Of a stretch of 64,000 bases of DNA, positions 49,033 through 59,646 are shown one piece after another. A program made the translations under genes and the position numbers. This stretch comes from Symbiodinium natans (lineage: Eukaryota; Sar; Dinophyceae; Suessiales; Symbiodiniaceae). The notes below the pieces were generated by a model. It saw only the letters and a program-made list of their open reading frames with translations, had not been told where the DNA came from and made no database searches. The DNA is taken from positions 78,501-142,500 of the forward strand of contig CAJNDS010000423.1 of assembly GCA_905221605.1 (NCBI GenBank). The letters run 5' to 3'. The stretch's first letter is position 1; the number at the start of each line of letters is the position of its first letter.

Positions 49033-49475
49033 GGAGAGAGAGAGAGCGAGAGAGGGGGGAGGGAGGTGAGAGGAGCGGAGAAGACAGAAGAAGAGAGAAG
49101 GGAAGAGAGAAGAGAAGAGAGAAGAGAAGAGAGAAGAGAAGATAGAAGAGAGAAGAGAAGAGAGAAGAGAAGAGAGAAGAGAGAAGAGAGAAGAGAGAAG
49201 AGAAGAGAGAAGAGAAGAGAGAAGAGAGGAGAGAAGAGAGGAGAGAAGAGCCAGGGGGAGAGGAGCGAGGGGGAGAGGAGGAGAGGAGGAGCGAGGGGGA
49301 GAGAGGGGGAGAGAGAGGGGGGAGAGAGAGGGGGGAGAGAGGGGGAGAGAGAGGGGGGAGAGAGAGGGGGGAGAGAGGGGGAGAGAGAGGGGGGAGAGAG
49401 AGGGGGGAAAGAGAGGGGGGAGAGAGAGGGGGGAGAGAGAGGGGGCAGAGAGGGGGGAGAGAGAGGGGGAGACGG
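48973..49475 (+). repeat. About 500-bp polypurine (GA-rich) tract
   Basis: The sequence is (GA)n, then GAAGAGAGAAGA units, then GGGGGAGAGAGA units, with only scattered pyrimidines. A G18 run precedes it at 48882-48899. The Arg/Glu ORFs across it are by-products. Confidence 0.95.
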
Positions 49476-49520
49476 GAACCCTAAACCCTAAACCCTAAAC
49501 CCGAATATTCTGAACTCCAG

Positions 49521-49590
49521 GAGCCACCCAGGTGGCGCCCTCGAGCGTGGCAGAGATGCTGAAGACGCAGGTCCCGAACATTCGGGCTGA
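49521..49590 (+). CDS. Candidate exon
   Basis: It follows ACTCCAG and encodes ATQVAPSSVAEMLKTQVPNI then RAE. Confidence 0.4.
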
Positions 49591-50060
49591 GGGTTTAGGG
49601 TTTAGGGTTTAGGGTTTAGGGTTTAGGGCTTAGGTTCCTGATTAATCTACCCGAAGCCCTGAACCCCAGAGCCATTTCTTCTTTGGCTTGGCTTCGGGGC
49701 TTTGGGGCTAAAATCAGGTCTCAGGGTTTAGGGCCTGCCCGGGTTTAGGCTTTCAGGTTTAATGAGAGGGCTGAATGCGGTACACTAAGGTTTCAGCAAG
49801 ATTTTATGGTTCAGGGTTTGCTGGTAGGTTTCGCGCTCAGGGCTTCATGCATTCTGGCTTCCTGCTTCAGGCGTCAGTGCTTCAGGGCTTAAGCCCGAAG
49901 CTCCCTACACTGACTAAACTCCCTAAACCCCTAAGCCCTAAACTCGCTAAAGAAACCCGAAAACCCCTAAAACCCCTGAACCCCTAAACCCCTAAACCCG
50001 AAACCTCATCCTGAAAGGCCAAAAACTTTGAAGGTCAAGAGTTCAACTAGCTGACCTCAA

Positions 50061-50126
50061 TCGGGATCATAGTACCCCGATTATAATCCCTCTTAAGGAC
50101 AGCTGGCATAAGGGGGAACATCCCAA
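50061..50126. mobile_element. Family 3 half-element
   Basis: It keeps the right half: ATAATCCCTCTTAAGGACAG and ATAAGGGGGAACATCCCAA. Confidence 0.55.
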
Positions 50127-50347
50127 CCCTAAACCCTCCCTAACTCCCTAAACCCTAAACCATCTGGAGACCCTTAAACTTAGATGTAGGTGTCAAGGCT
50201 GCGAGGGATTTGTAAGACGACCTTGCTTTGACCTCTGGATAGTCCTAGCATCCCTTAAGCCCTAAACCCTAAACCCTAAACCCGAAACCCTAAACCCTAA
50301 ACCCTAAACCCTAAACCCTTAAACTTAAAGGCAAACCAACTTTGGAG

Positions 50348-50425
50348 GTCAAGAGCAGCAGCGCCGGCCTGACGAGTGCTCTCAGCTCCGTTGGGACTGT
50401 GGACACCAAGGCCTGCGGCCCACCG
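50348..50425 (+). CDS. Candidate exon, Ser-rich
   Basis: It follows TTTGGAG and encodes VKSSSAGLTSALSSVGTVDT then KACGPP. Confidence 0.45.
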
Positions 50426-50427
50426 GG

Positions 50428-50620
50428 GGGGGTTTAGGGTTTAGGGTTTAGGGTTTAGGGTTTAGGGTTTAGGGTTCAGGGAGATTGGGTTTTAGGGGTT
50501 CAGGGAGTTTAGGGTTTTGGGGGTTTGGGGGGTTTAGGGTTTAGGGGCTCAGGGAGTTTAGGGTTTAGGGAGTCTAGGGTTTAGTGAGTTTAGGGTTTAG
50601 GGTTTAGGGTTTAGGGGATG
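50428..50620 (+). repeat. TTTAGGG array with GGGAG variants
   Basis: Perfect units at the start, then TTTAGGGAG and TTCAGGGAG variants. Confidence 0.9.
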
Positions 50621-51014
50621 AGGGTTTAGGGGTTTCGGTCTTCGTAAGGGCTGTTTTTAGGCTTTGGGGGTTTGCGATTTGCACTCGCAGCGCGAGCTGG
50701 CTGGATACCCCCGGCCAGCATAAGCCTCTGCCAAAGCCGCATTATATGAAGTAGGGTTACAAGAAATAGAAACCCTACTTCATTTCGGGGCAAAAATAAT
50801 CAGAATGGGGTTTCGGGGGTCATTTTGGTATCCTTAGGAATTAGAATAGGGTTTCGGGGGTTGTTTTTGGTATCGCTGTAAAGGGGCCCTAAGGGAATAC
50901 CATTCGTAATTATTCCGACCCCTGTAGTATGCGGGTCGAGGCCGCAAACTGAAAGCCGCCCACGGGTCCAAGCCCGATAAGCCCTGAAACCCTCCATCCG
51001 CTCGAACAGGTTCC

Positions 51015-51370
51015 TGGGTAGTTTAGGGTTTGGGGTTTGGGGGTTAGGGTTTAGGGTTTGGGGTTTGGGGTTTGGGGTTTAGGGTTTAACCCTAAACCCC
51101 AAACCCTAAACCCTAGACCCTAAACCGTAAACCCTAAACCCCTCAACCCCTGAATCCTTGAGCCCTCGGCCCTCTCTAGAGCCTCAACCCAGAACCCAGT
51201 CCCTCAACCCTCGGAGAAGCCCTCGATCCACCAACCCTAGACCTTTAATAGCCCTAAACCCTAAACCCTAAACCCTAAACCCTAAACCCTAAACCCTAAA
51301 CCCTAAACCCTAAACCCTAAACCCTAAACCCTAAACCCTAAACCCTAAACCCTAAACCCTAAACCCTGGA
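51015..51370. repeat. Telomeric inverted repeat and CCCTAAA array
   Basis: TTTGGGG/TTTAGGG units meet CCCTAAA units at about 51087. A second, long CCCTAAA array (about 17 units) follows at 51245-51370. Confidence 0.9.
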
Positions 51371-51564
51371 CCCTAAGCCCTCACTCTCCCAAGTCCCTGA
51401 AACCCGAACGCCCTAAAGCCCGAAAACTCGAAAAATGCTAAACCCTAAGCCCTGAACCCTAAACCCTAAACCCTAAGCCCTCACTCCCCCCAAAACCCCT
51501 AAACCCAAACACCCCAAGGCCCGAAAACTCGAAAAACCCGAAGCCCTAAAACCGAAGCCCTACA

Positions 51565-51655
51565 CCCTGAACCCTGAGTCCTGAACCCTGAGTCCTGAAC
51601 CCTGAACCCTGAACCCTGAACCCTGAACCCTGAACCCTGAACCCTGAACCCTAAA
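51565..51655 (-). repeat. (CCCTGAA)n array
   Basis: About 12 units in which TAAA has become TGAA. Confidence 0.9.
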
Positions 51656-51666
51656 CCCAATCACAG

Positions 51667-51746
51667 GCCGGCGTCGGTGTTTCCAGCACGAAGAAGACCG
51701 TCACGACCCGGGCACAGACGGTCGAAGCTGTTAAGCAGGCAACAGG
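51667..51746 (+). CDS. Candidate exon, Thr-rich
   Basis: It follows ATCACAG and encodes AGVGVSSTKKTVTTRAQTVE then AVKQAT, ending at GT. Confidence 0.45.
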
Positions 51747-52429
51747 GTCTAAGGCTTGTGGGTGTTTAGGGTTTAGGGTTTAGGGTTTAGGGTTTAGGGT
51801 TTAGGGTTTAGGGTTTAGGGTTTAGGGTTTAGGGTTTAGGGTTTAGGGTCTAGGGTTTGTGGCTTTTAGGGTTTGGGTTTTAGGGTTTTGGGTTGTGAGC
51901 GGCCTGAAAGGTTGAGTGATGAAGCGTTTCAGGTTTTCGTTTTGGGACCATGGGTTCCCATCTCCTAAGCACAGTGATTCTGCTTCAAGTCTAGTGTCCC
52001 CTGATACATGCATAGGATCTCTTATTCAGGTCCCTAGTCGGCATCCTAAGAAGGGTGGTTGACCACGCTCCCTGCCACAAGTGCTGCTGAGCTCAGACTA
52101 CACCACTCAACATGTTCTGCTCATTTGAAGCATGCGCTCAATACAAGTATCCCTCACAGACCCGGTGGCAGAGAGATATAACTGAGATGTAGACTCAAAC
52201 AAACTGTCGCAGCCCGAAGTAGACTCACTCGCATCTCAATGAGGACCTGAGATTACATCTGCCAGTCAACCATCATGACGCTGCTGCTGTTGCTGCTGCT
52301 TGCTCTGCGCTGCAGGTTTCCTTAAACCCCTCAACCAGAGCTGTAAGATCGCTTTCTGGGCTTGTTCGAAATCCGCGAAACACCATCGCTGTAACGAAAA
52401 CAAGCGCTTAAGTACGCGTATATTCACAT

Positions 52430-52640
52430 ATACATGTATACATATATACATATATACATATATACATATATACATATATACGTATATACATATATACATA
52501 TATACATATATACATATATACGTATATACGTATATACGTATATACATATATACACACATATATGTATATATATATATACCTATACATATATACATATACA
52601 TATATACATACACATATATACATATACATATATGTATACT
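52430..52640. repeat. TACATATA microsatellite
   Basis: CATATATA units with CGTATATA variants. The Tyr/Ile-rich frames here are by-products. Confidence 0.95.
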
Positions 52641-52895
52641 CTTTCTGTTTATAGTTTACTTATTTTCTTCTCTCTTATCTAAGAGGGGGAGGCTCTTGGA
52701 AGGGAGCACAGCGTCTCGGACCCTGCTTATTCAGGTTCTCTGGGCAAATCTCGGAAAAGAAAGGGGCTACCCAATCCCTAAACCCTAAACCCTAAACCCT
52801 AGACCCCAGACCCTAAACCCTAAACCCTAAACCCTAAACCCTAAACCCTAAACCCATCGGAGTGAGAGCGCGAACCCCGTGCGATGCCTCGCCAG

Positions 52896-52938
52896 GCACG
52901 GGCTGCCCCTCAGCTGCAGTGCAAGGATGTGGTTGAGG
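52896..52938 (+). CDS. Candidate exon
   Basis: It follows TCGCCAG and encodes ARAAPQLQCKDVVE, ending at GTTCAG. Confidence 0.35.
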
Positions 52939-53743
52939 GTTCAGCAAGGGTTAAACATAGAGTCCCTTCTGGGCATTAACCAAAACCAAACAAGAACCCA
53001 AGAAACACATCAAATCTAATGTGTTATTGCCCTGGAGCCTGTTTATACCCAAAAACACGCTATGCACAAAACGCAGGCCCCAGGGCAGTCCCTTCTGTAA
53101 ACATAATGCTACAATGAAACCCCAAAGCCCTATTCTAATTGTAAGGCCCCTGTATTAGGGTGTTTGGGTTGTGGGGGGCTTTGGCAAACTCAAGGTTTGT
53201 TTTTTGGGTTTAGGGGGCTGTGTAAAGTACAGACTTTAGGCCCGTTGACAAGCTGGCGCAGGCTCATGTGGCATCTCAGGCAGCTGAATCATGTGGTATC
53301 CTCCCGAAATCACGGCTGGAATACTCAGCGTACCAAAACAGGGGGGGGGCATCACGAAGGTTGCGTGTACTGGGCTGAGGGGGCTTAGGGGGCTTAGAAG
53401 GGTGTTGAGGGGGTTTAGGGGGTTTAAGGGAGTTTAGGTTGTTGTTTTTTTTTTTTGAGGGGGGGAGAGGGTCCTTTGGACTGAGGAATCCTTAAGAAGG
53501 AACTCTAGGGTCTAGGGTAGGGTTTAGATAAATTTCATGCTTTCTGGATGTAAGAGAGAATTTTGCAAAGAGGATTTTTTTGACGAAGGGATGAGTCTCG
53601 GGGGTCGTGGCATGTCCAAGGTTGTCTTGGCTTCAGGGCTATTGGGGGTTTAGGCTTCGGGCTGCAGCGTTCAGGGCTTAGGCGGTTTAGGGTTTAGGGT
53701 TTAGGGTTTAGGGGCTGTGCCCCTAAGAGTCTGAGACTTCCAG

Positions 53744-53790
53744 CCCAGGGCATCACCACGACCACCACGGCCCTGACCTCAGCTGCGCCA
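53744..53790 (+). CDS. Candidate exon, Thr-rich
   Basis: It follows TTCCAG and encodes QGITTTTTALTSAAP. Confidence 0.4.
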
Positions 53791-53930
53791 GTCCCTAAAC
53801 CCTAAACCCTAAACCCTAAACCCTAAGCCCTAAACCCTAAACCCTAAACCCTAAACCCTAAACCTAAACCCTAAACAGGCTGCAAAGGTCAGCTTGAGCC
53901 TCAAAAGCCCCTTGAATTAAGTGGCGTACC

Positions 53931-54028
53931 TTGGGATGTTCCCCCTTATACTAGCGATTATAATAGGGGGTACTAGAATCCCTATTAAGGACTTAAGGAC
54001 TGTTTAGTATAAGGCGGGAACATCCCAA
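53931..54028. mobile_element. Inverted-repeat element, family 3 copy c, with 8-bp duplication
   Basis: The ends are TTGGGATGTTCCCCC and GCGGGAACATCCCAA. GGCGTACC flanks it exactly on both sides (53923-53930 and 54029-54036). An 8-bp duplication would fit a hAT-like transposase; a 4-bp duplication with longer ends also fits. Confidence 0.75.
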
Positions 54029-54334
54029 GGCGTACCTGAAACTTTAGGGTTTAGGACACAGGTGCTTCTTGTTCAGGGGTTAGGGTTTTGGGGTTCAGGC
54101 GTTTGGGGAGGCATTCGCCTTCTTGTGGTTCTTCAGGCTTCGGTCTAGAGCTGGGTGCCTTAGCAACGGGTCAGGGAGGGATCAGAGCCCCCCACCCGCC
54201 TCCCTCATCAGGTCATTTCGAAAGAAGATTGGGGGGAGGGGGGGGGGGGGGTGGGAGGGTTCTCCGAGTTCTGGCGCATTTCTTGATGGCCCGGGGGGAA
54301 AGGGGGTGTTAGGGTTTAGGATTTAGAATTTAGG

Positions 54335-54439
54335 TTGGGATGCTCCCCCTTTTTCCAACAGTCCTTCATAGCGATTCTCATAGGGGGGGGTACTGCAATC
54401 CCGGTTAAGGACTGTTAGTATAAGGGGGAACATGCCGAA
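54335..54439. mobile_element. Inverted-repeat element, family 3 copy d
   Basis: The ends are TTGGGATGCTCCCCC and AAGGGGGAACATGCCGAA; the centre matches copy c. Confidence 0.65.
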
Positions 54440-54661
54440 GTTTGGGGTTTATTCGGCTTAGGGCATCGTAATGCGTAGCCTTGCCTTTAAGTGGGTACTT
54501 AAGGGACCACCTGCATATGGCCGCCATCCCATAGCATTGGAGCAGAGTGCTCTGGGGTTTAGGGTTTGGGGTTGAGGGGCTAGGGGTTAGGGTTAGGGTT
54601 AGGGTGTGAACTGTGAACACTCCGCTGGGCAGTGTCATCTTTGCCTCTGCTTCTGCCTCAG

Positions 54662-54720
54662 ACCACGACAACGACAACGACAACGACCACTGAATCCAGC
54701 ACGCAGGAGACCACAGAGAG
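54662..54720 (+). CDS. Candidate exon, polythreonine linker
   Basis: It follows a strong pyrimidine tract and CCTCAG and ends at GT. It encodes ten Thr, then ESSTQETTER. It resembles the exon at 56646 and suggests a mucin-like stalk. Confidence 0.6.
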
Positions 54721-55008
54721 GTCCTGAGCTAAACCACCATTTAGGGCTTAGGGTTTAGGGTTTCGGGTTTAGGGTTTAGGGTGTAGGGGCTTACGAAGAT
54801 AAGGGACCCCGAATGTAGACCCCCCAACATCGGAAGATTTTTCATTTGTGGGGCGCGGTTCTTCAGCAACTAATGATTTGTAGTAAACTGGGCGCCTTCA
54901 AACTGAACAGAAACCCTACACCCTAAAACCCGAAACCCTAAACCCTAAACCCTAAACCCTAAACCGTGGAGAGACTCCAAACGGGTGTCATCATGCAGAA
55001 CATCTGAG

Positions 55009-55052
55009 GCGGATGCCCAAAAGGTTGGCCCGAATGCGGAAACTTCCGAAGC
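55009..55052 (+). CDS. Candidate exon, weak
   Basis: It follows TCTGAG and encodes ADAQKVGPNAETSE before a CCCTAAA array. Confidence 0.3.
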
Positions 55053-55410
55053 CTAAACCCTAAACCCTAAACCCTAAACCCTAAACCCTAAACCCTAAAC
55101 CCTAAATCCTAAATCCTAAACCCTATACCCTATACCCTATACCCTAAACCCTAAACCCTAAACCCTAAACCCTAAACCCTAAACCCTAAACCCTAAACCC
55201 TAAACCCTAAACCCTAAACAATAAACCCTAAACCCTAAACCCTAAACCCTAAACCCTAAACCCTAAACCCTAAACCCTAAACCCTAAACCCTAAACCCTA
55301 AACCCTAAACCCTAAACCCTAAACCCTAAACCCTAAACCCTAAACCCTAAACCCTAAACCCGAACCAACCCTAAACCCTAACCCTAAACCCTAAACCCTA
55401 AATCCATGGC
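55053..55410 (-). repeat. Long (CCCTAAA)n array
   Basis: About 50 units, largely perfect, with a few CCCTATA and CCCTAACA variants. Confidence 0.97.
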
Positions 55411-55466
55411 AGGGGCACACCATGCTTACATGACCCGGCCTTGCGCAGGGAAGACCAGGATATTGC

Positions 55467-55560
55467 TATATCCCCCTTGGGATTTTGTATTTTTGTTTCT
55501 ATCAAAAAAACCAAGAGGATATGAAGAATCATTTTTATTAAGGTTCTAAGGAGAGTATAG
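55467..55560. mobile_element. Short dispersed element, family 4 copy b
   Basis: CTATATCCCCCTTGGGATTT is opposed to CCAAGAGGATATG, followed by TTTTTATTAAGGTTCTAAGG. Confidence 0.6.
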
Positions 55561-56084
55561 ATTATAGGGTTTGGGCTTTAGGGTCAGGAAACTCGGGTTC
55601 GGGGAAGGGCCACCGCCAAAGTTGCGCAGGCCCACTTGCATCCCCGGGGTGTAGGGTGCAGGGTGTAGGGTGTAGGGTTTAGGGTTTAGGGTTTAGGGTT
55701 TAGGGTTTAGGGTTTAGGGTTTAGGGTTCAATGCCTCGGAACCAGGTTCCTTTTTCGTTAGGGGTCAGGATCACTTTTCATATACCCCATTTGAACAACC
55801 AGGGTGCCCTTTCAATTGTTAGATTACTTTGGGACCTTCGGTCGTGTTCGCACACCCTCAGCTCACCTTCTGCACCTTGGAGTGGCTAAAGAGACCCAAG
55901 GGAAGAACTTCAAAGTGTAGAGTATTCCGTTTCTCTGCACCCTGAACCCTAAACCTTAAACCCCTTGCACCAGGACCCATAGAAATCCCCAGTGGGTTGC
56001 CAAGTTTCCTCACAAATCCATCTCAACAAGAAGGGTACCCCCTGGTACTCCTTGGGTACACCGGGACCTAAACCCAAAACCCTG

Positions 56085-56615
56085 AACCCTAAACCCCCTA
56101 AACCCCCTAAACCCCCTAAAAACCCCCTACCCCCTAAACCCCCTAAACCCCCTAAACCCCCTAAACCCCCTAAACCCCCTAAACCCCCTAAACCCCCTAA
56201 ACCCCCTAAACCCCCTAAACCCCCTAGACCCCCTAAACCCCCTAAACCCCCTAAACCCCCTAAACCCCCTAAACCCCCTAAACCCCCTAAACCCCCTAAA
56301 CCCCCTAAACCCCCTAAACCCCCTGGACCCCCTAAACCCCCTGGACCCCCTGAACCCCCTGAACCCCCTGAACCCCCTGAACCCCCTGAACCCCCTGAAC
56401 CCCCTGAACCCCCTGAACCCCCTGAACCCCCTGAACCCTGAACCCTGACCCCTGAACCCTAAACCCTAAAGCTTAAACCCTAAACCCTGAACCCTGAACC
56501 CTGGACCCTGAACCCTAAACCCTAAACCCTAAACCCTGAACCCTGAACCCCCTGAACCCTGAACCCTAGACCCTGAACCCGGAACCCTGAACCCTGAACC
56601 CTGAACCCACACTCT
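56085..56615 (-). repeat. (CCCCCTAAA)n nonamer array grading into CCCTGAA
   Basis: About 27 CCCCCTAAA units, then CCCCCTGAA (56340-56430), then CCCTGAA/CCCTAAA mixtures. Confidence 0.95.
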
Positions 56616-56645
56616 AAATCCCAAGGGCCGACCCCAAAAGAAGCA

Positions 56646-56708
56646 GGAGAGCTCAACGACCACCACAACGGTCTCAAATGAGACCACGACAACTTCCATA
56701 GCATGGCG
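56646..56708 (+). CDS. Candidate exon, Thr-rich linker
   Basis: It follows AAGCAG and encodes ESSTTTTTVSNETTTTSIA. NET is a possible N-glycosylation site. Confidence 0.5.
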
Positions 56709-56759
56709 GGGGGCCCTGGCTCCGTGAGCGCGGGGTTGCGCCCCCCTCTGCCCGTTGAA

Positions 56760-57325
56760 CTAGGGTTTAGGGTTTAGGGTTTCGGGTTTCGGGTTTAGGG
56801 TTTAGGGTTCAGGGTTTAGGGTTTAGGGTTTATAGATCCCGCCGTAGTCGCCGACAAAGGAGCCCGACTACACGAAACCCCGAAACCCTAAACCCTAGTC
56901 CCTAACCCTAAACCCCCCAAACCCCCCCAACCCTAAACCCTAATTAATCCAAAAAAGCCCTAAACCGTAAACCCTAAACCCTAAACCCTAAATCCTAAAC
57001 CCTCAACCCTCTAAACCCTAAACCCTAAATCCTAAACCCTCAACCCAAACTCTGACTGCCCAGCCAGCCCCCAAGCCTCCGCCCACACCAAACCTTCACG
57101 TAGCCTTCGCCCGCTGAGGGTGCCGACGCAGGCTTGGGAGGGTTGCGGGGCGGGACAGGGTTTAGGGTTTAGGGCTAGGGTTCAGGGTTCAGGGTTCAGG
57201 GTTTAGGGTTCAGGGTTTAGGGTTTAGGGTTTAGGGTTTAGGGTTTAGTGTGTAGGGTTTAGGGTTTAGGGTTTTGGGTTTAGGGTTTAGGGTTTAGGGG
57301 TTAGGGGTTAGGGCTAGGGTTACGG
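56760..57325. repeat. Mixed telomere-like arrays
   Basis: TTTAGGG units (56760-56832), CCCTAAA units (56880-57050) and TTTAGGG/TTCAGGG units (57155-57325), with two short non-repeat islands. Confidence 0.9.
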
Positions 57326-57326
57326 C

Positions 57327-57560
57327 ATGTTTGTGAGAGATGCGCTTGTGCCGGGCATTTCGGGACTTTCCGTCGCTCAAGCCTACTTTGTAGCGGACTG
57401 CCTTAAAATCGCATGGCCCCCCCCCTTCACCCCGAAGGGAACCTGTTTTGTTGTAGCAGCCCCCACATCATGTTGCAATAGGGTCACAGCTGCTTCGCCA
57501 TTCCTTCTTTATTTCTCAACTGACCCACTCAAGAGTTCCTCTAAGCAATTGAGAGCGCAG
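57327..57560 (+). CDS. Coding-like ORF
   Basis: The ATG ORF includes RDALVPGISGLSVAQAYFVA and TCFVVAAPTSCCNRV, then ends in telomeric sequence. Unrecognised; it may be an exon with uncertain ends. Confidence 0.3.
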
Positions 57561-57625
57561 CCCCCCAAACCCTAAACCTGAAACCCTAAACCCGAAACCC
57601 TTGCGAAATCCACCCTGCATTGCAG

Positions 57626-57708
57626 TTATACTCTACCTGTATAGCCGAGGTCGCATCTCGTACCACTAGCTCCTTAACTTGTGTTTCTCTACAACCCAAC
57701 TGTAGGGC
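57626..57708 (+). CDS. Candidate exon, Cys/Thr
   Basis: It follows GCATTGCAG and ends at GTAGGT. It encodes LYSTCIAEVASRTTSSLTCV then SLQPNC. Confidence 0.5.
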
Positions 57709-57941
57709 GTAGGTTGTGGTCTCCTGTTTGCTTTCTTTTCACTCCTTGTGCCGAAGGCGCCTTGAGCACAAGCCCCGAAAAGAAGCGCTACGAAGTAGGA
57801 CCACAGCAGCCCTACTAATTGCTTAAGAGCCCCCAAAAAATAAACATATGAGTCCTCATTAAGGATAGTATAGGGATTATTTATGTTTTATTCTTCTGGG
57901 GTTCTTAAGCAAACAGTAGAGCCCAGTCCTCAAAACCCTGA

Positions 57942-58038
57942 ACTATATCCCCCTTGGGAATTGTTTCTATTTTTGCTTTATAAAGCCCAAGAGGATATTA
58001 AAAGTATATTTTTTATTGAGGTTCTAAGCAAGTATATA
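57942..58038. mobile_element. Short dispersed element, family 4 copy c
   Basis: CTATATCCCCCTTGGGAATT, CCCAAGAGGATATT and TTTTATTGAGGTTCTAAG are shared with copy b. Confidence 0.6.
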
Positions 58039-58039
58039 G

Positions 58040-58580
58040 GAAACCCTGAACCGTACCCGTTTATTGTTGGCCTGCCCTCCGGGGAACATTGAACTTGGCA
58101 TAGGTTTCTGCTCAATGCGACGATACCCTTCCTCTTTCCTGGCCACTCTCGTAGAAGTCGACATAGTGCGTCGAAGGTCCGACCCCGTGAACAACATGGG
58201 TTTCCCTACTACCCCCTCCATACTACCCCCCCCCTACTTTTCCCCCTTAAATGGACTTAACTATCCGTAAATAGCCTAAATTATCGGGGGAACCTAGGGG
58301 GGTAGTATACAGGGGGGTAGTAGGGGAGCCCATGAGAACACTTGTGACGCTATGGAGGCTCCTCGCAGGGAACGAGGGAATAGACACCTCGTATACAGTG
58401 GCCCTGTACTTCAGTGTTCCCCCCCAGCAGGACTTTTCACAATGCCACTCAAGCCCCTCAATGATGTACCTAGACCATACGCTCAGAGACCGCCGGCACA
58501 CTCTAATCAGCAAACCTACCAAACCCCGCATATGATTTCTAGTGAGAGCATGCCTTTATCTTGACTAGATTTTCACATTT
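58040..58580. other. Unassigned sequence with inverted CCCCCC/GGGGGG motif
   Basis: TACTACCCCCCCC at 58209 and GGGGGGTAGTA at 58298-58322 form an imperfect inverted repeat of about 100 bp, possibly another MITE. Short frames here are not convincing. Confidence 0.35.
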
Positions 58581-58589
58581 TCCCTGGCT

Positions 58590-58935
58590 CAGAAAAGCGT
58601 TCGTGCTGACAGCTGCAAACAACTGCGGCGTGCGCGCTGAAAATTTCCCGCTATACTACTGTATAGACCTTTCCGGGATGATATGGGGTACCTCATTCCC
58701 GCATTCCCTGCTAAGAACCAGGAAGTGTGTGTGGAACTGTCGTCGCTTGGGAAGCTGGGGCGATTTGCCATCGTGGTGGTCTGCCACTGTTCAGGTTCTA
58801 CACTGGCGTCGTTCTTTCAGCGGTTGCAGTCAAGAATGGGGCGACAAGTTTAAGGAAGTTCGTTCTGCTGAAGAGGTTCCGAGAGCAGGGGAGGAAGGTG
58901 ACCTCCAACCCCAGAAACGCTGCCCCTAAACCCTA
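58590..58935 (+). CDS. Coding-like block in two frames
   Basis: One frame reads YLIPAFPAKNQEVCVELSSL then GRFAIVVVCHCSGS. The other, further 3', reads FYTGVVLSAVAVKNGATSL then RKFVLLKRFREQGRKV. Two exons or a relic are possible. Unrecognised. Confidence 0.35.
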
Positions 58936-59250
58936 AACCCTAAACCCTAAGCCCTAAACCCTAAACCCTAAACCCTAAATCCTGAACCCTGAACCCTAAA
59001 CCCTAAACCCTAAACCCTCTCAAAAGCTCGAAAGCCTGACGACCCAAACCCGAAGGCACCTTCGACGGCGGCGACATTCCCGAGGCCTCAGGGTTTCCTA
59101 AGCCCAAGATAAGCAACCCTAAACCCTAAGCCCTAAGCCCTAAACCCTACACTCTAAACCCTAAACCCTCAACCCTAAACCCTAAACCCTAAACCCTAAA
59201 CCCTAAACCCTAAACCCTAAACCCTAAACCCTAAACCCTAAAACCTAAGC
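58925..59250 (-). repeat. CCCTAAA arrays
   Basis: Arrays at 58925-59020 and 59115-59250, with the 59056 exon candidate between them. Confidence 0.95.
59056..59099 (+). CDS. Candidate exon, acidic
   Basis: It follows CCCGAAG and encodes GTFDGGDIPEAS. Confidence 0.3.
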
Positions 59251-59553
59251 CTAAACCCGAAAGCTTTAGCGTTTCGGGCTCAGCGTTCCTGGGTTCTGGG
59301 CCAGGTTGTCAGAATATGTACATATATATATATATATACATCTCCATATATGTGTATATATACACAGATATTCTGCGCTGTGGTTGTCGTTGTTTGGATT
59401 GTCGCTTCGGGCAAGTCGGTGTGTATGCGCCACCTCCAGGCCGCCTCTGAACCCTAAGCCCTAAACGGAAACCCTTTGCCCTCTTTAAGCTGGAGCCATG
59501 CCAGTTCGCAGCGCTGGTTGAGGGTTTAGGGTTTAGGGTTTAGGGTTTAGGGT

Positions 59554-59590
59554 ACGCCAAGGATCCGAACCAATTGTGCATCTTCGGCAG
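59554..59590 (+). CDS. Candidate exon with GTAAAA donor
   Basis: It directly follows a TTTAGGG array and encodes YAKDPNQLCIFG, ending GGCAG|GTAAAA. Confidence 0.45.
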
Positions 59591-59646
59591 GTAAAACCTC
59601 ATAATCCTAAGCCCGAAGCCCGAAAGGGTTTAGGGCTTCGGCGATA

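Noticed and set aside
48963-49491. Arg/Glu-repeat ORFs
   Set aside because: They arise from the polypurine tract.
52266-52788. Tyr/Ile/His-repeat ORFs on both strands
   Set aside because: They come from the TACATATA microsatellite.
55992-56441. 149-codon Lys-Pro-Pro repeat ORF
   Set aside because: It is produced by the CCCCCTAAA nonamer array.
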